From Ignavibacteriota bacterium (GTDB lineage: Bacteria > Bacteroidota > Ignavibacteria > UBA10030 > SZUA-254), in contig JACPVN010000262.1 in the NCBI GenBank assembly GCA_016191715.1, forward strand, positions 1 through 5,535: a stretch of DNA of 5,535 nucleotides, written 5' to 3'. Positions within the stretch are counted from its first letter, which is position 1; every line of letters begins with the position of its first letter. A program made the translations under genes and the position numbers. Below, piece by piece: positions 1-4,786 of this stretch. Below the pieces are notes generated by a model. The model was given only the letters and a program-made list of their open reading frames with translations, did no database searches and had not been told where the DNA came from.

Positions 1-306
1 AATGATGCCGTTGTGAATGATGGCAATTTCATTCTTGCAATCCCAATGCGGATGCGCGTTGACATCGTTCGGCTCGCCGTGAGTAGCCCAACGGGTATGC
101 CCGACTCCTAATTCGGCAGAAAGTTGTTCATCACCTATGAGATTGACAAGTTCCGAAACTTTTCCCGCTTTCTTTCGCGTAATCAGTCCGCCGTTGACAA
201 GCGCAACGCCGGCAGAATCGTACCCGCGATACTCGAGCCGATGTAATCCTTCGAGCAATAATGGAAGTGAATTTTTCTTACCGATGTATCCGACGATGCC
301 GCACAT
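1..306 (-). CDS. glmS: Glutamine--fructose-6-phosphate aminotransferase, N-terminal part (runs off left edge)
   Basis: GlmS makes glucosamine-6-phosphate from fructose-6-phosphate and glutamine, the first step towards UDP-GlcNAc for peptidoglycan and other cell-wall sugars, in the cytoplasm. The visible 102 codons are the start of the class II glutamine amidotransferase (Ntn-hydrolase) domain. The protein begins MCGIVGYIG, with Cys2 becoming the N-terminal nucleophile once Met1 is removed. Family hallmarks follow in order: LEYRGYDSAG (24-33), GHTRWATHG (69-77), and the HNG loop (98-100). The start is fixed by the need for Cys at position 2. Family members are about 600 residues, so roughly five sixths, including both sugar-isomerase (SIS) domains, lies outside the window. 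The gene follows the DinB-family gene on the same strand after 106 bases, so the two might be co-transcribed. No ribozyme-like leader is evident. Identification is firm; PurF and AsnB share the domain type but not this exact N-terminus. Confidence 0.96.
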   Translation of the reverse strand, partial: MCGIVGYIGKKNSLPLLLEGLHRLEYRGYDSAGVALVNGGLITRKKAGKVSELVNLIGDEQLSAELGVGHTRWATHGEPNDVNAHPHWDCKNEIAIIHNGII

Positions 307-412
307 ACTTTAGATTGACGATTTATGATTGCTGAATTCTGATTTTGACATTAACGACGTGCAAACAACAGTGAAAGATGCAATTCCGTTCCTGTTTTAT
401 TCTGCAGAATTA

Positions 413-913
413 TTATTGAGGAGCGTTCATTCCGTAGTGTGTCCATTCTTCTTTCGATGGACCATAAATACCCGGAACTTTCAAACCGGCTTGACGCATC
501 AACACGGTCATTTGTGCGCGATGATGAATCTGATGACGAAGAAGAGAGTGAAGCGTAGAACCCCTCGTCCATTGTTCGCCGTACATTTCAATTTCTTCGA
601 GCAACATTCCGTCGTTCCATGCCTGCTGAACGGCTTCGGCAAGAGAATTTCCCGCCTTCTCGTACGTCTCAGCAATCAGGGATACTGAAGAAGGCATTGC
701 TGTATCCTCCAGCGGCGCGTTTATTTTCAATCCTGCTTTCCCTCCCATTTCTCCGAGCGTCAGCGTGATATGCCACGCTAAGAATCCAAGTGAGCGTCCA
801 TCTGGCGTCACCATTTGTGTAAGCGATGAATCTGAAAGAGCGCGAAACATTTTGACCGTGTTTTCGTGCTCATACTTCCAATCGTTCAAAAAATCTGTAA
901 TTGTTCGGTACAT
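413..913 (-). CDS. DinB/YfiT-family putative metal-dependent protein
   Basis: This is a complete 166-residue protein of the DinB-like superfamily, small cytoplasmic four-helix bundles that usually bind a divalent metal through three histidines. Some relatives are thiol transferases or hydrolases, many have no known reaction, and some are induced by DNA damage. The three expected ligands are present: His48 in LAWHIT at the end of the first long helix, and His127 and His131 in the HxxxH of LLRHQIHHRAQ. The C-terminus has GLKVPGIYGPSKEEW, a common ending where the family contacts or closes the bundle. The start at 913 is supported by AAGGA (921-925 on the plus-strand numbering) seven bases upstream of ATG. 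It lies upstream of glmS and diverges from the response regulator. Substrate and function cannot be told from sequence. Family assignment is confident. Confidence 0.9.
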   Translation of the reverse strand: MYRTITDFLNDWKYEHENTVKMFRALSDSSLTQMVTPDGRSLGFLAWHITLTLGEMGGKAGLKINAPLEDTAMPSSVSLIAETYEKAGNSLAEAVQQAWNDGMLLEEIEMYGEQWTRGSTLHSLLRHQIHHRAQMTVLMRQAGLKVPGIYGPSKEEWTHYGMNAPQ

Positions 914-927
914 AGTTTTTTCCTTGA

Positions 928-935
928 TATGTTTG
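928..935 (+). promoter_or_regulatory. Candidate -7 element for the response regulator
   Basis: TATGTTTG is an exact match to the FCB -7 consensus TAnnTTTG, 96 bases before the response-regulator ATG. The upstream half is poor: the nearest TTG (901-903) is 24 bases away, longer than the usual 19-21. If real, the promoter overlaps the DinB gene's leader, so the two divergent genes could influence each other. Confidence 0.25.
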
Positions 936-940
936 CGTAG

Positions 941-972
941 AAAAGGTAAGGATTCTTGGAGTGATTACCAAA
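941..972 (-). promoter_or_regulatory. Candidate FCB-type promoter for the DinB-family gene
   Basis: Reading the minus strand, TTTG (969-972) is followed after exactly 20 bases by TACCTTTT (941-948). This matches the Bacteroidota housekeeping pattern TTTG-N19-21-TAnnTTTG except for the last base. It lies 27 bases upstream of the ATG. It is a pattern match only; no transcription start is known. Confidence 0.35.
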
Positions 973-1031
973 GAGGACTTTGCAAGTTGGAAATCTTTTG
1001 TTACCTTCTTGCCGGACTGACTTAAATACTC

Positions 1032-1694
1032 ATGGAGCTTACAACCGAAACAATTCGAATTCTTATCGTTGATGACCACCCGATGGTAATTGCCGGAATC
1101 AAAACGTTTCTTGCTGAATATCCTCACATCCGGATTATCGGTGAAGCCGGGAACGGAAAAGAAGCAATCGAACGGGCAAAGACATCTCTTCCCGATATTA
1201 TTCTCATGGATATCAGTATGCCGGTGATGAACGGTCTGGATGCTACCCGTGCTGTGATGAAACATTTCCCGACGATAGATGTCATCATCCTCACGATGCA
1301 CGACGATAGGGAATACATCAGACAGATTTTTCAGTGCGGCGCGAAAGGATACGTTCTGAAAAATGCGCCGCAGGATGATATCCTCCGCGCAATTGAAGCG
1401 GTGTACAAAGGAAACGCGTTCTTCAGCCCCGAAGCAGCCAAAGTGATTCTTGAACTTGCCGCTGAGAAAGAAACGAACACAACCTCCGAACCCCCGGCAG
1501 AACTAACGGACGTTGAGAAAGATATCATCGTTCTGATTGTCCAGGAATTGAGTAACAAGGAAATAGCTGATAAACTCTACTTGAGTCTTCGGACGGTCGA
1601 AAAGTACCGACAAACTATTATGCAGAAATTAAACATCCATAACACGATTGCCCTGACAAAATTTGCAATCAGGAACGGCTTGGTGAAAGTGTAA
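1032..1694 (+). CDS. NarL/FixJ-family two-component response regulator
   Basis: This is a complete 220-residue DNA-binding response regulator. The receiver domain (about 8-125) has the acidic pair Asp14-Asp15, the phospho-acceptor Asp60 in LMDISMP, Thr88 in ILTMHD and Lys110 in YVLKNA, so all the residues needed for phosphorylation are there. A linker (about 140-155) leads to a LuxR-type helix-turn-helix (about 156-217) with the signature LSNKEIADKLYLSLRTVEKY. A phosphorylated receiver would release the HTH to bind promoter DNA as a dimer. No sensor kinase sits beside it in this window, so its partner is unknown. The start at 1032 puts the receiver's first strand at the usual distance; no good Shine-Dalgarno is present, which is common in this group. 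The target genes cannot be named from sequence. Confidence 0.95.
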   Translation: MELTTETIRILIVDDHPMVIAGIKTFLAEYPHIRIIGEAGNGKEAIERAKTSLPDIILMDISMPVMNGLDATRAVMKHFPTIDVIILTMHDDREYIRQIFQCGAKGYVLKNAPQDDILRAIEAVYKGNAFFSPEAAKVILELAAEKETNTTSEPPAELTDVEKDIIVLIVQELSNKEIADKLYLSLRTVEKYRQTIMQKLNIHNTIALTKFAIRNGLVKV

Positions 1695-1776
1695 ATCTCT
1701 GTTTGTCCCGCCAAGCCACCTTTCCCCCCTCTGAACACCCGTAAAAATACCCCTTAAAACAGACTGAATTTGCATA

Positions 1777-1838
1777 TCGTAGTTCATGCACGCGAAAAAT
1801 TCGTAGTTCATGCACGGAAAAATTCGTAGTTCATGCAT
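1777..1838. repeat. Three direct repeats of TCGTAGTTCATGCA, 23-24 bp period
   Basis: The unit TCGTAGTTCATGCACG(CG)AAAAAT occurs at 1777-1800 and 1801-1823, and a partial third copy (TCGTAGTTCATGCA) at 1824-1837. The core of 14 bases is identical in all three, while the spacer differs by one base in length (24, then 23). A spacing near two helical turns would place bound protein on about the same face of the DNA. They lie about 80 bases after the response-regulator stop. They could be regulator binding sites or a short tandem repeat; nothing in the sequence decides. Confidence 0.85.
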
Positions 1839-1906
1839 TGACTTTCATCCCGAAATTCCGTTTCTTTATACCAGTCCACTCGTCACTCCTTTATATTTTC
1901 AATTGC

Positions 1907-2020
1907 CCAAGTCTTTGTGGATTAGACATCATCTTGGACAAGAGCCCGGACAGGGGGTTTAGAACGAAAGGTGAGTTGCGAAACATTCATGATGCTGGTT
2001 AGGGATTGTGACTCACCTTT
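1907..2020 (+). ncRNA. Candidate structured RNA with GGTTAGGGATT motif
   Basis: This is a gene-free segment with several pairings. A 5' hairpin can form from CCAA/GTCT (1907-1914) with AGAC (1924-1927) and TTGG (1934-1937). A perfect 10-bp stem, AAAGGTGAGT (1967-1976) with ACTCACCTTT (2011-2020), encloses a 34-base loop and is followed by TTCTT. The loop holds ATGATGCTGGTTAGGGATT, which recurs in a second hairpin-bounded segment at 4618-4634. A weak TATATTTT (1892-1899) could serve as a promoter element just upstream. There is no open reading frame with a start and ribosome site. It could equally be the structured 3' end of a longer response-regulator transcript. Strand is assigned from the T-rich tail. 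Confidence 0.4.
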
Positions 2021-2029
2021 TTCTTATCG

Positions 2030-2065
2030 CCCCGGCAACAAAGGGAGGTGCCGGGGTATTTTATT
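2030..2065 (+). terminator. Rho-independent terminator
   Basis: An 8-bp GC-rich stem CCCCGGCA (2030-2037) / TGCCGGGG (2049-2056) with an 11-base loop is followed by TATTTTATTTT. This is the clear end of transcription for whatever is made from the 1695-2020 region, either an independent small RNA or the long tail of the response-regulator mRNA. Confidence 0.75.
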
Positions 2066-2239
2066 TTCTGGGTTTTGCTCAAGTGGACACAGGAAGTTTT
2101 TCTACGCAGTCATAGTACATTCTTAATTATTATGTTGAAAGGAAGAATAAAAATTATTTGTTTCCGGAGAACATACCGGACATTTCACTCGAAGCAAACT
2201 TGGGTGAACCTCCCGGTATGCTTGCCCGCCTTTGGGGGA
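2066..2239. other. Intergenic stretch without a supported gene
   Basis: No convincing gene lies here. An open frame crossing it begins inside the terminator hairpin, lacks a ribosome site and resembles no family known to me. A small inverted repeat TCCGG (2163-2167) / CCGGA (2176-2180) is present. Together with 1695-2065 this makes a 636-base gene-free gap between the response regulator and the lipoprotein gene. Confidence 0.5.
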
Positions 2240-2270
2240 TTGAATAGTACCGTCGCTTTCCGTATGTTTA
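2240..2270 (+). promoter_or_regulatory. Candidate FCB-type promoter of the lipoprotein gene
   Basis: TTG (2240-2242) is followed after 20 bases by TATGTTTA (2263-2270), one base from the TAnnTTTG consensus, 60 bases before the ATG. The placement suits a gene that starts a transcript after the terminator at 2030-2065. Pattern match only. Confidence 0.35.
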
Positions 2271-2330
2271 CGATAGAATCCATAACCAAAAAGGTGTACA
2301 ATGTAGAACAGTAATTGCACCAAGGGATCT

Positions 2331-2894
2331 ATGAACATGAGGCGACTTGATTTTGTCGAAATAAAAATTCGACCCACTATGTTATTGCTTTTACTTCTTG
2401 CTCTACTGACGTTCTCCTGTGAAGAGGAAGAACTAAAAATTATTATCCCCCCGCATGTACCTACTCTTGCTATAACGGTTGATGATGTTGGCGTAACGGA
2501 AGCGTGGATAAAAATAGAAAGCGTGGACAGTACTGTGCTTGGTACAATACTGCTGAAGCGTGACACGGTGAACGTACTGACTGTGAACGTAACCTCACGC
2601 GAAACGATTGTGGTAAGCGAACAACTATTGCCTAAGAAAACGTACGCGTACAATGCATATAAACTGAGCAACACCACACTCACCGACTCCAGCGCACCAT
2701 TAAACCTAACAACGATGGATACGACAAATAGCAATTGGACATGGACATTACATTACCTTGGAGATGGTAATGCAAGTGTATTGAACGATATTTGCATTGT
2801 GAATGATACGCTTGCATATGCAGGGGGAAGAATTTACTCTCGTTCCCACGCTCCTGCGTGGGAATGTTTAACTGAGACGCTCCGGCGTCTATAA
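2331..2894 (+). CDS. Lipoprotein with Fn3-like domain, 3' end replaced by a REP/RAYT insertion (likely broken)
   Basis: The 187-codon frame starts at ATG 2331 behind AAGGGA (2322-2327); Met3 is an alternative. A lipoprotein signal has a hydrophobic run at 17-28 and lipobox LTFS-Cys30, so lipidation at Cys30 is expected. Four glutamates directly after the cysteine resemble the acidic surface-export signal of Bacteroidota lipoproteins. Residues about 42-125 look like one fibronectin-III-type beta sandwich, followed by a WTWTLHYLGDGNASVLNDICIVNDTLAYAGG stretch in two parts (about 140-165). From memory, related FCB lipoproteins continue from such a stretch into a longer repeat/propeller-like region. 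Here genuine sequence stops at about residue 169 and the last 18 residues (SRSHAPAWECLTETLRRL) are translated REP palindrome. The missing 3' part is not found beyond the element. It is probably a truncated pseudogene; a short lipoprotein may still be made. Ligand unknown. Confidence 0.75.
   Translation: MNMRRLDFVEIKIRPTMLLLLLLALLTFSCEEEELKIIIPPHVPTLAITVDDVGVTEAWIKIESVDSTVLGTILLKRDTVNVLTVNVTSRETIVVSEQLLPKKTYAYNAYKLSNTTLTDSSAPLNLTTMDTTNSNWTWTLHYLGDGNASVLNDICIVNDTLAYAGGRIYSRSHAPAWECLTETLRRL
2839..2890. repeat. Left REP pair
   Basis: The outer hairpin TTCCCACGC (2843-2851) / GCGTGGGAA (2856-2864) has a 4-base loop TCCT. The inner hairpin AGACGC (2875-2880) / GCGTCT (2885-2890) has loop TCCG. The outer palindrome, with flanking CTCG and TG, is a REP type seen in many bacteria; its translation gives the familiar spurious peptide RSHAPAWE, here fused to the lipoprotein. 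Confidence 0.88.
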
Positions 2895-2908
2895 TAACAT
2901 GTTACATC

Positions 2909-3445
2909 ATGGGTAGAAGTCGTTACAAAATATTTGAAACCGAATATCCGTATTTCCTCACGTGCACAGTTGTCAACTGGCTTTGCCTCTTCTCGAAGCC
3001 GGAGATTGTCGAGATTGTTACAGGCTCATTACGGTTTCTTCAGGAACACCATAGGCTTGAACTTTATGCTTACGTCATTATGGAACATCATCTTCATCTC
3101 ATCGCTTCATCTGATAACCTTAGTAATGAAATAGGTGATTTCAAATCATACACGGCTCGATCAATTATTGAATATTTGAAAAAAGAACATTCAACATTTT
3201 TCTTACAGGAACTTGAACGAAATAAACTGCCACATAAAAAAGACAGAACATTTCAGCTATGGCAGGAAGGAAGCCATCCGGAAATGATTCGGGACGAAAT
3301 AATGATGCGACAAAAGATAGAGTACATCCATAATAATCCAATCAAGTGCGGATACGTTGATGAGCAAATACACTGGCGTTATTCAAGCGCTAGAAATTAT
3401 GCGGGTATGACCGGGATATTGGAAGTGGTGACGGAATGGATGTAA
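2909..3445 (+). CDS. REP-associated tyrosine transposase (RAYT, IS200-like Y1/HUH)
   Basis: The 178-residue protein is complete for a family of roughly 150-200 residues. RAYTs are single-domain HUH endonucleases that bind REP hairpins and cut and join single-stranded DNA through a 5'-phosphotyrosine. The metal-binding HUH signature is His61-Leu-His63 in MEHHLHLI. The likely nucleophile is Tyr81 in DFKSYTARSI, the position used by relatives. The C-terminal family blocks WQEGSHPEMI (118-127) and IHNNPIKCGYV (140-150), then WRYSSARNY (156-164), are all present. There is no frameshift, so the enzyme may be active. Its flanks carry the matching REP pairs that it would be expected to recognise. The start at 2909 has no clear Shine-Dalgarno, in keeping with low expression of transposases. 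Assignment is firm; the exact catalytic tyrosine is by analogy. Confidence 0.93.
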   Translation: MGRSRYKIFETEYPYFLTCTVVNWLCLFSKPEIVEIVTGSLRFLQEHHRLELYAYVIMEHHLHLIASSDNLSNEIGDFKSYTARSIIEYLKKEHSTFFLQELERNKLPHKKDRTFQLWQEGSHPEMIRDEIMMRQKIEYIHNNPIKCGYVDEQIHWRYSSARNYAGMTGILEVVTEWM

Positions 3446-3521
3446 CCATCAGGAAAGGACACCATGCCTGCGGTTTACAATTCGCAGAGCAGGCAGGCAA
3501 CAATATCGGAAATTTTATACT

Positions 3522-3572
3522 GACGCAGGAGCGTCGAAAAACCACATTCCCACGCGGGAGCGTGGGAACGAG
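3522..3572. repeat. Right REP pair (inverted copy of the left)
   Basis: Inner hairpin GACGC (3522-3526) / GCGTC (3531-3535), loop AGGA. Outer hairpin TTCCCACGC (3547-3555) / GCGTGGGAA (3560-3568), loop GGGA. Read on the minus strand, the outer 28 bases match the left copy with one difference in the loop (TCCC against TCCT). The inner hairpins have diverged more. A further inverted repeat TGCCTGC (3465-3471) / GCAGGCA (3493-3499) lies between the gene and this end. Confidence 0.88.
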
Positions 3573-3615
3573 ACTCAAATCAAAAGGCTTGAAATTGAAG
3601 CAATTCGAAGGAATA

Positions 3616-3888
3616 ATGGCAGAATCCCAAGGGAAAGTCTCTCTTTCCCTTGGGAAACTATCACTTACAGGAGGGAAAGTCCCGCTTACACTTGGGAAAC
3701 CGTCTCTTACAGGAGGGAAAGTCCCGGTTACGCTTGGGAAACTGTCTCTTACAGGTGGGAAAGTCCCGTTTACACTTGGGAAACTGTCTCTTGCAGGAGG
3801 GAAAGTCCCGCTTACACTTGGGAAACCGTCTCATGCAGAAGGGAAGCCGATGTTTTCCTTCGGGAGACCGCCGCCGCAAGTTAGGTAA
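3616..3888 (+). CDS. Small heptapeptide-repeat protein of unknown function
   Basis: A 90-residue frame starting MAESQGKVSLSLGK. ATG 3616 is preceded by GAAGGAA (3607-3613), a good ribosome site; the frame is open upstream to 3436, but that stretch is transposon end. Nearly the whole protein is a seven-residue repeat alternating two forms, GKVPLTL and GKLSLTG (about 10 clear units), ending in a divergent GKPMFSFGRPPPQVR. No signal peptide, cysteine or known domain is seen. The repeat is made by a 21-bp DNA tandem repeat, so two other frames are also open. This frame is favoured by the start signal and because several base differences between units are silent in it (CTA/CTG, TCA/TCT, ACA/ACG, GGA/GGT). 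It may be a beta-rich repeat protein or simply an open minisatellite. No function can be assigned. Confidence 0.45.
   Translation: MAESQGKVSLSLGKLSLTGGKVPLTLGKPSLTGGKVPVTLGKLSLTGGKVPFTLGKLSLAGGKVPLTLGKPSHAEGKPMFSFGRPPPQVR
3631..3882. repeat. 21-bp tandem repeat, 12 units, 42-bp higher-order unit
   Basis: GGGAA or GGGAG starts at every 21st base: 3631, 3652, 3673, 3694, 3715, 3736, 3757, 3778, 3799, 3820, 3841 and 3862, with no insertion or deletion. Two subtypes alternate, one starting GGGAAAGTCCC and one GGGAAACTGTCT or GGGAAACCGTCT, giving a 42-bp unit. The outer units at each end are the most diverged, as expected if the array grew from its centre. Confidence 0.92.
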
Positions 3889-3895
3889 TAAACAG

Positions 3896-3926
3896 TTTCA
3901 TCATTGTAAACTACAAAGTAATTTTT
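3896..3926 (+). promoter_or_regulatory. Weak candidate promoter for the 3971 gene
   Basis: TTT (3896-3898), 20 bases, then TAATTTTT (3919-3926), 45 bases before the ATG at 3971. It fits the FCB pattern loosely in an AT-rich leader. A 10-base direct repeat TAAACAGTTT (3889-3898 and 3927-3936) overlaps it and might be a binding site. Confidence 0.22.
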
Positions 3927-3970
3927 TAAACAGTTTTTTTATCAATAATAATTTAGAAAGAAATTTTTAT

Positions 3971-4591
3971 ATGCCATCACAATATTTACCCACAGTCGAA
4001 ACCGTGTTACTGACATGGTTTGATAATTTTATTCAGAAACTTACAACACATGCGCCGACGATTGGCGTTACAAATGAAAAGATAACGGAATTTCAAACCG
4101 ACTTCGACAATATCAAGAATATGTTGAATGAAGTCGCCTCGTTGAAAGCGAGTTACCAATCGAAAGTGAAAGCAAAAGATATATTACTTCGCGACGCCAA
4201 GAAACGCATTCGTGATCAGGTTGTCATCATCAAGCGTCATAGTCAGTACACCGAAGCAATCGGGGAAGACCTGAGCATCATCGGAGCGGGAGAGGAAGAC
4301 CCGACCAGCATCCTTGATGCAATGCCGGAATTCTTTCTCACCGTCATGCCGGATATGGTGCGTGCGGATTGGCTGAAGAAACAGTTCGGCGGTGTTGTCA
4401 TCGAAAGTAAGCGGGGAAATGAAACTGTGTTTTCGCGTCTCGATAAGGATTCGTTGTCGCCGTATGAAGATACGCGGAAAAACCTTGTTGCAGGTGTTCC
4501 CGAAACCCGCACGTATCGAATGCGCTATCTCCTGAACGACGCGGAAGTCGGGAAGTGGTCAAACGAAGTTACTGTCGTGTGTTTGATATAA
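3971..4591 (+). CDS. Conserved protein of unknown function with C-terminal Fn3/Ig-like domain
   Basis: 206 residues from ATG 3971. A longer open frame reaches back through the tandem repeat, but its first 107 residues are repeat read in another frame and an AT-rich leader, so the internal Met is the credible start; GAAAGAAA upstream gives a weak ribosome site. The N-terminal half (about 36-98) is helical and charged, probably a coiled coil or helical bundle (KAKDILLRDAKKRIRDQ). The C-terminal half (about 140-204) resembles a small beta sandwich: GGVVIESKRG, DSLSPYEDTRKN, GVPETRTYRMRYLLND and VGKWSNEVTV, the last two being the kind of pattern seen in fibronectin-III strands. I recall similar uncharacterised proteins of this build in other bacteria, often in environmental FCB genomes, but no function. 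There is no signal peptide. It is followed by a folded terminator segment 13 bases after the stop. Confidence 0.8.
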   Translation: MPSQYLPTVETVLLTWFDNFIQKLTTHAPTIGVTNEKITEFQTDFDNIKNMLNEVASLKASYQSKVKAKDILLRDAKKRIRDQVVIIKRHSQYTEAIGEDLSIIGAGEEDPTSILDAMPEFFLTVMPDMVRADWLKKQFGGVVIESKRGNETVFSRLDKDSLSPYEDTRKNLVAGVPETRTYRMRYLLNDAEVGKWSNEVTVVCLI

Positions 4592-4604
4592 TCTAATCAG
4601 TCAA

Positions 4605-4708
4605 GCGAGCGGCGAGTATGATCGGTTAGGGATTCTGTTCAACTATGCGGTGTCGGGTGTCTGGTGGATCCACTGCGTATTGCTGAACAACCTCGCCGCT
4701 CGTTTTTT
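4605..4708 (+). ncRNA. Candidate structured RNA ending in a terminator
   Basis: The outer stem is 11 perfect pairs, CGAGCGGCGAG (4606-4616) with CTCGCCGCTCG (4692-4702), followed by six T (4703-4708). Inside it, TGTTCA (4636-4641) pairs with TGAACA (4684-4689), and TATGCGGTG (4644-4652) pairs with CACTGCGTA (4671-4679) using two G-U pairs. An unpaired 5' strand between the outer and inner stems holds TATGATCGGTTAGGGATTC, the motif also found at 1990-2007. A simple terminator would not need a 104-base multi-stem fold. It may be a 3'-UTR element of the 3971 gene, a processed small RNA, or a boundary element. The terminator function is well supported; RNA-gene status is inference. Confidence 0.5.
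4692..4708 (+). terminator. Terminator arm and T-run after the 3971 gene
   Basis: The 3' arm of the 11-bp GC-rich stem runs straight into six T. It would end transcription of the 3971 gene and insulate the following two-gene unit. Confidence 0.65.
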
Positions 4709-4786
4709 GTGTGGAACAACAATGAGTATAAGGTAAAGTAACTTTTTTAATTCATTATTTATTCATTACAATATAAGGAACAATTT

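Larger units (their letters stand above)
2838..3573 (+). mobile_element. REP/RAYT element (transposase gene bounded by inverted REP pairs)
   Basis: About 736 bases bounded by matching ends: TCTCGTTCCCACGCTCC at the left (2838-2854) and its reverse complement at the right (3557-3573). Each end carries two adjacent hairpins, in inverted order relative to each other, so the structure is outer palindrome, inner palindrome, gene, inner palindrome, outer palindrome. The one gene inside is a Y1 (HUH) transposase of the RAYT group. This arrangement is typical of REP-associated transposons that mobilise hairpin ends as single strands. Exact borders are uncertain because this class makes no target duplication. 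It sits inside the lipoprotein gene. Confidence 0.8.

Noticed and set aside
307..412. glmS ribozyme or riboswitch
   Set aside because: The gap before glmS is only 106 bases, partly AT-rich, and shows none of the ribozyme's conserved core; that class is typical of Firmicutes.
870..1301. A 143-residue minus-strand frame across the intergenic gap
   Set aside because: It overlaps the starts of both the DinB gene and the response regulator and shows no domain.
1777..1838. Type III toxin-antitoxin RNA repeat
   Set aside because: The repeats are short and few, the terminator is about 190 bases away, and the next gene is a lipoprotein and not an endoribonuclease toxin.
2048..2314. An 88-residue plus-strand frame between the terminator and the lipoprotein
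   Set aside because: The start codon lies inside a terminator hairpin, no ribosome site is present and the sequence resembles no known family.
2123..2734. A 203-residue minus-strand open frame antisense to the lipoprotein gene
   Set aside because: Its Ser/Thr/Val-rich composition is that expected of an antisense shadow; no ribosome site, no recognised domain, and it crosses the promoter and start of a well-supported plus-strand gene.
3631..3882. CRISPR array
   Set aside because: There are no unique spacers: the 21-bp units are contiguous and similar along their full length.
3650..3970. Extension of the 3971 protein upstream through the tandem repeat to a 313-residue protein
   Set aside because: The extension is the minisatellite read in the less favoured frame plus an AT-rich leader; the family-like sequence starts at Met 3971.
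4605..4708. Integron attC site, suggested by GTTAGGG next to an inverted repeat
   Set aside because: GTTAGGG breaks the GTTRRRY core at the last base, the motif is not at the ends of the inverted repeat, and no integrase is present.
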